DNA from: UBA6168 sp041741095
GTDB lineage: Bacteria; Bacteroidota; Bacteroidia; Chitinophagales; Saprospiraceae
Length of the DNA stretch: 64,000 nt
NCBI GenBank assembly: GCA_041741095.1
Contig: JBGSKQ010000072.1
Span: forward strand, 99,584-163,583
Direction of reading: 5' to 3'
The notes under the pieces were generated by a model. It was given only the letters and a program-made list of their open reading frames with translations. It was not told where the DNA came from and did not search any database. The translations under genes were made by a program, and so were the position numbers. Below, piece by piece: positions 35,568-44,131 of the stretch (position 1 is the first letter of the stretch; the number at the start of each line of letters is the position of its first letter).

Positions 35568-36708
35568 TAAAAAAAAAGAAACCGTTCCTGAAAACGGTCA
35601 CACAGGTATTTTCCATTTCAATTTGCCCATCAAAGAGGTAGATTTTCTTTCCAAGCAAAATATCAAAAATCCAACTCCCCGACGGATTGCCATCTACTCA
35701 GCCTTATCTGTGGCAATCATCCTTACAGCTTTTTGGTTCATATTGGAGTTGATTGAAATGCCGCCATCCGATTGGTGGGTGCCTTTTGCAATGGGCCTCA
35801 TTGCGTTTTTTGTTTCCTACCGCATCTTTAGCTTTTATCTGAAGCAATACATCTATCGCAAAATCAAGGTCATTTATAAAAGCATCCACCAGCACAAATT
35901 GTCTTCCACTGAAAAAAGGGAAGCCGTGGATATGCGTTCTGACATCATGGACGAAGTGGAAAAAGAGGTAGAAGAATGGGCAGCCAAGCAGGAAAAGGAA
36001 ATCCAGCAATTAAAGACCTGGCAAGACTACCGCCGCAAGTTTCTGGGCGACATTTCCCACGAACTAAAAACACCCATTTTCAATATCCAGGGCTATTTGG
36101 AAACCTTGCTCGATGGTGGCCTGGAAGACGAAACCATTAACCAGGTTTACCTGCAAAGGGCGGCTAAAAACGTGGATCGCCTCAATACCATCGTAGAAGA
36201 TTTGGAAATTATCTCCCGCCTCGAATCGGGCGAGCTTATTTTGGACAAACAGCTTTTTGACATAAAAACCCTGACGGAAGAAGTGTTTGAAGATTTGGAA
36301 ATAAAAGGTGCAGAAAAAAATATAAAACTGACTTTCAAGCAAGGTGCCGATCAACATTTCAGGGTCAGGGCCGACCGTGAATACATCCGACAAGTGCTGA
36401 TGAACCTGCTCACCAATTCCATTAAATACGGCACGGAAAACGGAACAACAAAAGTGAGTTTTTACGACATGGACAAAAACGTGCTGGTGGAAGTAGCCGA
36501 CAGCGGCATCGGCATCCCGCCGGAACACCTCAACCACGTTTTTGACCGTTTTTACCGGGTGGACAAAAGCCGTTCCCGGGAACAGGGCGGCTCCGGCCTT
36601 GGCCTTTCCATTGTAAAGCACATCATCGAAGCCCACAAGCAAACCATCAACGTAAGGAGTGCCAAGAACGTAGGCTCCACCTTCGGCTTTACCTTGGAAA
36701 AAGCGTAA
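35518..36708 (+). CDS. Sensor histidine kinase
   Basis: 396 residues as drawn. About 55 cytoplasmic residues precede two membrane helices (about 60-83 and 89-112) joined by a very short loop, so there is no real extracellular sensor domain. The HisKA box FLGDISHELKTP places the phospho-His at 181. The ATPase domain follows, with LMNLLTNSIKYG (N box), DSGIGIP (G1) and GGSGLGLSIVK (G2). It is the partner of the upstream response regulator. The ATG at 35518 gives a 50-bp overlap; in-frame TTGs at 35545 and 35620 are alternative starts. Confidence 0.92.
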   Translation: MITSKPSKELATASSSDKKKETVPENGHTGIFHFNLPIKEVDFLSKQNIKNPTPRRIAIYSALSVAIILTAFWFILELIEMPPSDWWVPFAMGLIAFFVSYRIFSFYLKQYIYRKIKVIYKSIHQHKLSSTEKREAVDMRSDIMDEVEKEVEEWAAKQEKEIQQLKTWQDYRRKFLGDISHELKTPIFNIQGYLETLLDGGLEDETINQVYLQRAAKNVDRLNTIVEDLEIISRLESGELILDKQLFDIKTLTEEVFEDLEIKGAEKNIKLTFKQGADQHFRVRADREYIRQVLMNLLTNSIKYGTENGTTKVSFYDMDKNVLVEVADSGIGIPPEHLNHVFDRFYRVDKSRSREQGGSGLGLSIVKHIIEAHKQTINVRSAKNVGSTFGFTLEKA

Positions 36709-36714
36709 TCGGGC

Positions 36715-38013
36715 TTAATTTTTCATCGCTGAAATAATTTTGTTCAACAACCTGGATAACAGGCTTTTATCTTCTGTTATGATGCGGGCAGTGCCTTGCA
36801 TTTCCTGCCTGAACTGAATTGGTTTTTCATAATTGGTGGTCAGATTTTCAGGCAGGGAAATGCCCATTTCGTAACCTTGCTCGTTTGGCACAGTTGAAAT
36901 ATATTCCACCTCGCCGGATAACATTCCATATTCTTGATAAGGAAAGCCATCCAAACGGAGGTGTGCTTTCATGCCGGGCCCAACCTTTCCAGAGCTTTGG
37001 TAGGGTAGAAGTGCCTTGGCGAAGACCTTTCCTGCTGCTTCATTGGGCACAATGGTCAATATTTCTTCCCCCTTTCTTACATATTGCTGCTCGCTCCACG
37101 CCCTTGTTAATGCCACTTCACCGCCAATGGGTGCTTCAATGAGCCAGGTTTCTTTCCATTGATCCAATTCCCCTTGCAGGCGTTTGGTTTCGGCTTCGAA
37201 AGCAAGCCTTTTGCTGGACAAATCGTCAGATTGGTTTTTTTGCAAATCGAGCATTTGGCCACGTATCTGTTCAATCCGCAAAGCATTTTGCGTGACGCCT
37301 GAACGCAATGACTCAAGTTCCCGGCGTTTTTGCAAATAATACGATTGACTTTGTTCAAATTCCAGTTGGCTCAAGGAATTTCTGGCCAAAAGGGTGCTGT
37401 CCCGCTCCAGGTTGTTTCTGGCCAGGCCGACTTCTTCTTTCAATATGTTTTCCTGCCGTTTGAGCGATTCGTTGAGCCGCAATATTTCGGCGATTTGTTT
37501 TCTTAAATTGTTGATTTTCTGATAGTTGATGTCTTGTACCAACAAATAGCCCAAATCATTGTAAGCTTGTGCAAAACGGGAAAAAGCAGCTTGCAAGCTG
37601 CCCAGTTGCAGCCCCGATGGCAATTTTGAATTTGGCAAAATAACTACTTGGTTTTCAGCCATTTGCCCTAAAAATGATTGCAGTTTTTTCACGTCATCCA
37701 ACTCAGCAGGGTTGTCCATTATGGCCAGCAATTCTCCTTTTTGAACCTGTTGCCCATTGTGTACCAATAGTTGGCTGATTTTTGCATCGGCACTGGCGGC
37801 AAGGCGAATGGGCGGATTTTGAGTGGTCAAAACAGCCTTTGCCAGCACCACATCCGGATACTTGATGAAATAGCTGAACAGCAGCAAAAGAAAGAAACCT
37901 GCCAGCAAAACCGTGACGCCCCATCGCAGTGTCCAGCCCGGTGGGTTGCCGATGATGGCCTCAATTTCTTGCCGTTCATTGAGGCGTATATTTTGTGGAT
38001 TTTGGATGGGCAT
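36715..38013 (-). CDS. HlyD-family secretion adaptor
   Basis: 432 residues. One N-terminal membrane helix (VTVLLAGFFLLLLFSYFI) precedes a split lipoyl/barrel region (ISQLLVHNGQQVQKGELLAIMD) and a long coiled-coil hairpin (about 120-270). A beta-barrel follows (GKVGPGMKAHLRLDGFPY). It should bridge the inner-membrane C39 ABC exporter, encoded 52 bp upstream, to an outer-membrane TolC-like channel, which is not in the window. ATG 38013 is preferred; a GTG at 38040 is possible. Confidence 0.9.
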   Translation of the reverse strand: MPIQNPQNIRLNERQEIEAIIGNPPGWTLRWGVTVLLAGFFLLLLFSYFIKYPDVVLAKAVLTTQNPPIRLAASADAKISQLLVHNGQQVQKGELLAIMDNPAELDDVKKLQSFLGQMAENQVVILPNSKLPSGLQLGSLQAAFSRFAQAYNDLGYLLVQDINYQKINNLRKQIAEILRLNESLKRQENILKEEVGLARNNLERDSTLLARNSLSQLEFEQSQSYYLQKRRELESLRSGVTQNALRIEQIRGQMLDLQKNQSDDLSSKRLAFEAETKRLQGELDQWKETWLIEAPIGGEVALTRAWSEQQYVRKGEEILTIVPNEAAGKVFAKALLPYQSSGKVGPGMKAHLRLDGFPYQEYGMLSGEVEYISTVPNEQGYEMGISLPENLTTNYEKPIQFRQEMQGTARIITEDKSLLSRLLNKIISAMKN

Positions 38014-38065
38014 TTTGTTGTTTGTTTGGTTTGTGGTCACTAAATCATTTGTATCCGGTCACGAG

Positions 38066-40285
38066 TTATTCTCCCAGTTCCAATTGTTCCCGCACCAAAT
38101 GGTAGTAAGAGCCCCGTTTCGCTGTCAGTTCCTCGTGGCTGCCTTTTTCTACCATTTCTCCATTTTCCAAAACGATAATCTGGTCGGCATTTTTTACGGT
38201 GCTAAGGCGGTGGGCTACCACAATAACGGTCCGGCCCTGGAAAAAGCGGTTCAGGTTTTCCATGATGATTTTTTCATTGTGGGCATCCAGTGCATTGGTA
38301 GCTTCATCGAAAAATAGGAATGTGGGGTTTTTATAAATCGCCCTGGCAATGAGCAAACGTTGGCGCTGGCCTTGGCTGAGGCCGGAACCCTTTGCACCTA
38401 CCATCGTGTTGTATCCCAGGGGCAGATTTTCAATAAAGTCTTGAATATTAGCAGTTTGCACCGCTGCCAACAAGCGCTTTTTATCCACGCCATTGGGGTC
38501 GCTTTCGGCTATGTTGTTGGCAATGGAATCCGAAAAAATAAAGCCGTCCTGCATTACGGCCCCGCATTGGTCACGCCATTCGTCGGGTGGGATATTGCCC
38601 AAAAAAGTATCGCCTACTTTAATATTTCCCTGATTGGGTTCGTAAAAGCCAAGCAGCAGTTTTACCAAGGTGGTCTTGCCACTACCGCTGGTGCCAACGA
38701 TGGCAGTCACCTTGCCTTCCGGTATGTTCAGGTGGATGTTTTTCAACACAAAATCCGAGAGGGCATTGTAGCGGAACGAAAGGTTTTCAATAGTAAAACC
38801 ATTGCTGCCGCTGCGGCTTCCGAATTCTCCCTTGGCGTTGTAAAGCTTCGTGCCGCCGTTGGCATTTTTTTGAAAATCCTGGTCGCCATGTATTTCCCCC
38901 AAGCGCTCCAGGCTCAGTTTTGCATCCTGAGCCGTACGGATAAAAATATACAATTGGGTGAGCGGAACCTGTATTTGCCCAATGATATACAGCACTGCGA
39001 GCATCATGCCCAAGGTCATTTCGCCTTTTACAACTGAGATGGCAGCCAGGGCCGTTATGACAAAATCGTTGATGTGGATGATAAAATTTCCACCGGCATC
39101 CTGCCACTGGTTCAGCGCCAACATGCGCACATTGGCACGGAACAGTTTAGCCTGTACATGCACCCATCCATAGCGGCGCTTCCGTTCGCTGTTTTGCAGT
39201 TTGATTTCCTGCATACCTTGAATAAGCTCCACCAAAGTGCTTTGGTTTTCGGACATGGCGGCAAAGCGCATATTGTCGTAGGTCACCCTTTTTGGCAAAA
39301 ACAAAAATATCCAAAGGATGTAAAGGATACTCGACACGGTGAAAATGGCAAAAATAGTCAGGTTATAAAGTGCCAGCACGATGCCGAAAATGACCAGGTT
39401 AAAAGATGACAGCAGGGCGCCGAGCGTACGAACCGTGAGGAAGTCTTCGATGCGTTTGTGATCGGAAATACGCTGGAGCAAATCGCCCGTCATTTTTGAA
39501 TCAAAAAAACTGACAGGCTGCCGCATGAGCCTATGCAGGAAATCGGAGACCAGGGCCACGTTTACCCTCGTACCAATATGGAGCAAAATCCAGTTTTGTA
39601 AAAAATGCGAAGTGATTATGCCAAACAGCAGTACTATCTGGGCAATCAGCATCAGGTAAATAAAATCCAAATCCTGGTTTTCGATGCCTGTGTCCACGAT
39701 GGACTGCGTGATAAAAGGGAAGAGGAACTGGACGGTACTGGTAAATACAAGGCCCAAAACGAGTTGCCACACCAATTGCCGATATGGCCTCAGGTATTTC
39801 AACAGAAAACCAAATCCTGCATAATTGACCTTGTCGCCTTCCTGGGCATAAAATTCAGGCGTGGGTTCCAATAGAATGGCCACGCCCTGTCCGCCGTCAC
39901 TTTCATAATGTTGGCGAAAGCGGGAATGTGTCATTTTACTTTTACCGTTTGCCGGATCCGCTATCCAAACATGTTTGTCGGAACTTTTGTAAACCACCAC
40001 AAAATGCTTCTGATTCCAATGGACAATGTTGGGCAATGGAGCATCCAAATAACCAGCCGCTCCATCCGCATCGCCCATGAAAGGCAGCTTTACGGGCAAT
40101 GCCCGCAGCCCGATGCTTTCAGCCGCCACGACAATGCCCCTGGCAGAAACGCCCTCCCGGTCGGCATGGCTACGCTGCCTGAGTTGTTGCAGGGTATATT
40201 TCCGGCCAAAGTGTTCTGCCACCATGCGGATGCAGGCAGGACCACAGTCCATTTCGTCGAGTTGTCGGTGTAGGGGGAAGGGCAT
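38066..40285 (-). CDS. Peptidase-containing ABC exporter (C39, PCAT type)
   Basis: 739 residues. The N-terminal C39 peptidase domain has Gln8, catalytic Cys14 (MDCGPACIRM), His94 (WNQKHFVVVY) and Asp110. A six-helix membrane domain (about 165-450) and an ATPase with GTSGSGKTT, LSQGQRQRLLIARA and FLFFDEATNALD follow. Such proteins cleave a double-glycine leader and export the mature peptide or RiPP. The adaptor gene follows on the same strand. No double-glycine precursor was found within the window, so the substrate is unknown. Confidence 0.93.
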   Translation of the reverse strand: MPFPLHRQLDEMDCGPACIRMVAEHFGRKYTLQQLRQRSHADREGVSARGIVVAAESIGLRALPVKLPFMGDADGAAGYLDAPLPNIVHWNQKHFVVVYKSSDKHVWIADPANGKSKMTHSRFRQHYESDGGQGVAILLEPTPEFYAQEGDKVNYAGFGFLLKYLRPYRQLVWQLVLGLVFTSTVQFLFPFITQSIVDTGIENQDLDFIYLMLIAQIVLLFGIITSHFLQNWILLHIGTRVNVALVSDFLHRLMRQPVSFFDSKMTGDLLQRISDHKRIEDFLTVRTLGALLSSFNLVIFGIVLALYNLTIFAIFTVSSILYILWIFLFLPKRVTYDNMRFAAMSENQSTLVELIQGMQEIKLQNSERKRRYGWVHVQAKLFRANVRMLALNQWQDAGGNFIIHINDFVITALAAISVVKGEMTLGMMLAVLYIIGQIQVPLTQLYIFIRTAQDAKLSLERLGEIHGDQDFQKNANGGTKLYNAKGEFGSRSGSNGFTIENLSFRYNALSDFVLKNIHLNIPEGKVTAIVGTSGSGKTTLVKLLLGFYEPNQGNIKVGDTFLGNIPPDEWRDQCGAVMQDGFIFSDSIANNIAESDPNGVDKKRLLAAVQTANIQDFIENLPLGYNTMVGAKGSGLSQGQRQRLLIARAIYKNPTFLFFDEATNALDAHNEKIIMENLNRFFQGRTVIVVAHRLSTVKNADQIIVLENGEMVEKGSHEELTAKRGSYYHLVREQLELGE

Positions 40286-40514
40286 GAGCGTTAGCGGTTT
40301 TTTGGCTTTTTAAGTATCTTTTGTTAAAATGTTTCAAAATTGTTATCCAATTGCACAAACATACCTAAAAACAAATAAATGTAATGATTGGAACTTTGCC
40401 ATCAGCCAAAGAGGTTTAACCTGCCTGTGACGACAACCCTCCCCACGTTAAACCCATTTTTCATTTAGTTTTACCCACCAAACCAAAGCCCCAACCTTAA
40501 AACATTTCCCTTTC

Positions 40515-41900
40515 ATGTCCAAATTCTTCCGCACCCTTTTGGATGCCGTTTCCGGAAAAGAACAGGAGTTTACTTCCGGCAGCATAGACAAGGCCATCGT
40601 CCTATTAAGCATACCGATGGTGCTGGAAATGATGATGGAGGGCATTTTTGCTTTGGTGGACGCTTATTGGGTTTCCAAAATAAGTGTAGAAGCAATGGCC
40701 ACCGTGGGGCTTACCGAGTCCATTCTCACTTTAGTATATTCCATTGCTGTTGGCCTATGCGCCGCTGCCACGGCGATGATCGCCCGCCGCATCGGCGAGG
40801 GAGATCCCGAAGGCGCTGCACGTGCCGCCGTACAGTCCACCGTGCTGGCCATCTTCATTTCCATTTTGATAGGTGTGCCCGGTTACATTTTTGCGGAGGA
40901 TATTTTGAGGCTCATGGGTGCCGAAGAATCCCTCATACAAGATTGCTCCAGTTTTACCCGTATCATGTTTGGTGGAAACATCGTCATCATGCTCATCTTT
41001 TTGTTCAATTCGATATTCAGGGGGGCGGGCAATGCCAATTATGCCATGTGGGTGCTGGTTATTTCCAATGGCATCAATCTTATTCTTGATCCATTGCTTA
41101 TTTTTGGTTGGGGGCCCTTCCCTGAAATGGGCATCAAAGGTGCTGCTGTTGCGACAAACATAGGCCGGGGCGTAGGCGTGGTCATCCAACTTTATCTTTT
41201 GTTGAAAGGTGTTGGTTTGGTCAAAATCGCCAAGCGGCATTTTGTCATTGTAAAGGCAACCATCGTCCGACTATTGGAAGTGGCGGCTGGCGGCACTGGC
41301 CAATACATTATTTCCTCTGCGAGTTGGGTGTTTTTGGTGCGTATCGTTTCCGATTTTGGCAGTGAGGCGGTAGCGGGATATACAATCGCCATCCGGATCA
41401 TCATTTTCACTTTTATGCCGATTTGGGGCATGGGCAATGCCGCCGCTACCTTGGTAGGGCAAAACCTCGGTGCCCAACAGCCCGAAAGGGCAGAGGCTTC
41501 GGCCTGGCGTACATCCTTTATTACCATGCTTTTCTTGGTGGCCATTTCTTTGGGCCTCGTGTTTGGCGCTCCAACCTTCATCCCCTTGTTCAACCCAGAT
41601 GCTGAAGTTATCCGCATTGGAATCCTGACGCTCCGGATTTTTTGTGCCAGCTATTTCATATTCGCCTACGGGCTGGTGCTCAGCCAGTCTTTCAACGGGG
41701 CAGGCGACACCCGAACTCCTACTATGGTCAACTTCGTCTGTTTTTGGATGATTGAAATTCCCTTGGGGTATTTTTTGGCCAAATACGCAGGGCTTGGTGT
41801 GGCAGGTGTCTGCTGGTCTGTCGCTATTTCGGAGGGGCTTATGTCAGTTATCCTCATTTATTTGTTCAGGCAGGGCAAATGGAAACTGATTAAACTATAG
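40515..41900 (+). CDS. MATE-family efflux transporter
   Basis: 461 residues with about twelve hydrophobic segments in two halves. The opening (IVLLSIPMVLEMMMEGIFALVDAYWVSKI) is typical of MATE, as are the later QNLGAQQPERAEASAW and the G-A-GDTRTPT motif. It should pump cationic drugs or metabolites out by Na+ or H+ exchange. Substrate cannot be inferred. The gene stands alone and is divergent from the exporter operon. Confidence 0.93.
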   Translation: MSKFFRTLLDAVSGKEQEFTSGSIDKAIVLLSIPMVLEMMMEGIFALVDAYWVSKISVEAMATVGLTESILTLVYSIAVGLCAAATAMIARRIGEGDPEGAARAAVQSTVLAIFISILIGVPGYIFAEDILRLMGAEESLIQDCSSFTRIMFGGNIVIMLIFLFNSIFRGAGNANYAMWVLVISNGINLILDPLLIFGWGPFPEMGIKGAAVATNIGRGVGVVIQLYLLLKGVGLVKIAKRHFVIVKATIVRLLEVAAGGTGQYIISSASWVFLVRIVSDFGSEAVAGYTIAIRIIIFTFMPIWGMGNAAATLVGQNLGAQQPERAEASAWRTSFITMLFLVAISLGLVFGAPTFIPLFNPDAEVIRIGILTLRIFCASYFIFAYGLVLSQSFNGAGDTRTPTMVNFVCFWMIEIPLGYFLAKYAGLGVAGVCWSVAISEGLMSVILIYLFRQGKWKLIKL

Positions 41901-42017
41901 ACAAACAATTCCCGAAACTTGCTTTCCAGTAAACCGTATTCTTTTTTTAATGAAGTGGATTCCGCTGCTTACATTTAGCGAGAATTTGCACACCCAAACA
42001 GATAAAATTTTTTCCAA

Positions 42018-43652
42018 ATGAAAAATTTCTATACCTGCTTAAATGCCCTTTTTTGCCTCACGCCGCTGCTGTCCCAGTCCGATAGCTTAAAGCAAATGGA
42101 GGCTACTTTGTCACAAACAAAGGGAGAGGCATTTTTTCAACAATCCATCCGTTTGGCCGATGGTTTTCTCGTCGAAGGTTTTTATGAAAAGTCTGTGGAT
42201 ATGGCCGATGCGGCCTACAATGAGTCGAAGAAAAGTAACCAATCCAACAATATGGCCATCGCCCTTCACCAAAAGGGCAAAGCATTGTCAAAACTCTCCG
42301 GCAAACGCAACAACAACAAGGCTTTCGACGCATTTGAAGAAAGCAATAAGTTGGCGAAAGATCCCTCTTTGCGAAAAGATAATTTGTTGAAAATGAAGGA
42401 CTTGGCCGTCCAGTTGGGCAGAAATAAAGAGTTGGAAAACATAGAGCGTGAATTGGCGGTCATCCGTGGCGAAGCTCCGCCAACAGCCCTTTCTAACGAC
42501 AGCAAAGGAGGATTATTCAACAAAAAGAAAAGGGCAATGCAGCAAAAGCTGTTGGAAGCAGAGCGGGAAACAGAGAACTTGGCTGGTGCAGTTTCCGAAT
42601 TGTCGGAAGAGCAAAAAGCGCTAAAGATTCAACAAGATAAACTACGGCAACAGCAAAGCGCCTTGCAAACTTTGGTGCTCAAAAAAGAAGAAGCTATCCA
42701 AAATATGACCGAACAACAAATGCGGCAGCAATTGATTTTTGCGGAACAAGAGCGCTTATTGGATTCGCTCACATTTTCCAGCATTATTGATTCAATGCAA
42801 TTGTCGCAAACCGAGTCGGTGGTAAAACAGCAGGAGGCGGAACTACGGGAAAAAGAGGCGGAGATACAATTGCGGAAAAGCCAACGCAATTTGTTGATTG
42901 CAGTGGCAGGCTTTGGCCTTTTGCTGACCTTGGGATTGTTTCACCGTTTCCATACAATGCGGACGCACAATGCTGTTTTGTCTGAAAAAAACAAAGTAAT
43001 CGAAGCGGAGCGCAAACGTTCAGAGGAATTGCTGTTGAACATTCTGCCCGTAGCGGTGGCCAATGAACTTAAAAACAATGGTAGTGCACAAGCCAAACAT
43101 TACGAAGAGGCTACCGTCCTTTTTACTGATTTTAAAGGCTTCAGCGCCATTTCCAAACTGATGACTCCCGATGCCTTGGTGCAGGCCCTTGACTATGCTT
43201 TTAGAAACTTTGACCGCATCATCGGAAAGTATGGTTTAGAAAAAATCAAGACCATTGGCGACGCCTATATGTGCGCCGGAGGTCTTCCCGGCAAGGATGG
43301 GTCAAGCCCTGTACAGGTAGTAAGGGCTGCATTGGAAATCCAGCAGTTTTTGCGGGATTGGAATATAGAAAGGGTAGGGCGGGGCGAACCAGCTTTTGAG
43401 GCACGCATCGGCATCCATACCGGTCCCTTGGTCGCCGGGGTGGTCGGTTCCAAAAAATTCGCCTACGATATTTGGGGGGACACAGTGAACGTGGCCTCTC
43501 GCATGGAAACCAACAGCGAAGCAGGCCGGGTCAATATTTCTGCCGCCACTTTTAAATTTGTAAAAGATACTTTCAATTGCGAATACCGAGGGAAAGTGCC
43601 GGCCAAAAACGTGGGCGAGGTGGAAATGTATTTTGTGGAAGATGTGGCCTGA
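42018..43652 (+). CDS. Membrane-bound class III adenylate cyclase
   Basis: 544 residues. A probable signal/anchor (about 1-19) is followed by TPR-like helices (about 35-135), a Gln/Glu-rich coiled coil (about 170-290), a membrane helix (291-312) and a cytoplasmic cyclase domain (about 355-540). Metal-binding Asp residues are D371 (FTDFKGF) and D415 (IGDAYM). Lys411 in KIKTIG and D484 in YDIWGDTVN are the adenine-selecting pair, so ATP to cAMP is expected. Helical repeats before the membrane suggest a periplasmic sensor that talks to the cyclase through the coiled coil. Confidence 0.9.
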   Translation: MKNFYTCLNALFCLTPLLSQSDSLKQMEATLSQTKGEAFFQQSIRLADGFLVEGFYEKSVDMADAAYNESKKSNQSNNMAIALHQKGKALSKLSGKRNNNKAFDAFEESNKLAKDPSLRKDNLLKMKDLAVQLGRNKELENIERELAVIRGEAPPTALSNDSKGGLFNKKKRAMQQKLLEAERETENLAGAVSELSEEQKALKIQQDKLRQQQSALQTLVLKKEEAIQNMTEQQMRQQLIFAEQERLLDSLTFSSIIDSMQLSQTESVVKQQEAELREKEAEIQLRKSQRNLLIAVAGFGLLLTLGLFHRFHTMRTHNAVLSEKNKVIEAERKRSEELLLNILPVAVANELKNNGSAQAKHYEEATVLFTDFKGFSAISKLMTPDALVQALDYAFRNFDRIIGKYGLEKIKTIGDAYMCAGGLPGKDGSSPVQVVRAALEIQQFLRDWNIERVGRGEPAFEARIGIHTGPLVAGVVGSKKFAYDIWGDTVNVASRMETNSEAGRVNISAATFKFVKDTFNCEYRGKVPAKNVGEVEMYFVEDVA

Positions 43653-43799
43653 GATTTTATGAAAATGAAATATATTCAAGGCAAAGCCAAAATAATCTGC
43701 TATTGACATTTGCTGGAATAAAACGGATATTTGAATTCGCAATTGGGCAAAAATGCCTTTCCCCGCAGCTATTACCCTATTGTACAAAACCATTTCAAA

Positions 43800-43994
43800 A
43801 TGAATAAGCTGCTTATCCAACTCACGGTCAGGGATGTTGTTTTTCAGATCCTTCCATCCTTTGGTGTATCCCTTTTTTTCGCTGAGTTATATTACAAATT
43901 TGGGAGTTTCACCCTTGAATGTCTTGCTTTTTTAGTTACTTGGTATGGCCTGTGGGCAATCATGCAGTGGATAGTGCCAGGCAAACACCAATAA
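43800..43994 (+). CDS. Small membrane protein, unknown
   Basis: 64 residues with two hydrophobic segments (about 14-30 and 38-58, rich in Phe/Trp/Tyr) and a short basic end (PGKHQ). There is no double-glycine leader. I chose ATG 43800 because upstream residues of the longer frame (from 43731) lack character. No family is recognised; codon use is in line with its neighbours, but chance cannot be excluded. Confidence 0.45.
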   Translation: MNKLLIQLTVRDVVFQILPSFGVSLFFAELYYKFGSFTLECLAFLVTWYGLWAIMQWIVPGKHQ

Positions 43995-44066
43995 CTTCCT
44001 GTGCTTTGTTTTTGGCTAAAATTTTGTTATGTATTAAACTTTAAAATCAAGGGTGCGAGCCCGGTT

Positions 44067-44096
44067 TTGTACGAATCTGCCTTTTCCTTACCTTGC
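44067..44096 (+). promoter_or_regulatory. Possible promoter of the M43 protease gene
   Basis: TTG (44067-44069), a 19-bp spacer and TACCTTGC (44089-44096) approximate the TTG/TAnnTTTG consensus with two imperfect positions. It lies 36 bp before the ATG. Confidence 0.35.
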
Positions 44097-44131
44097 ACTG
44101 CTATTTTTCCAAACAGAAAAAAATCCCGTGA

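Noticed and set aside
40329..40430. 33-codon ORF with three Cys upstream of the MATE gene, considered as exporter substrate
   Set aside because: It has no double-glycine leader, faces away from the exporter operon and lies in its likely promoter region; chance ORF is the simplest reading.
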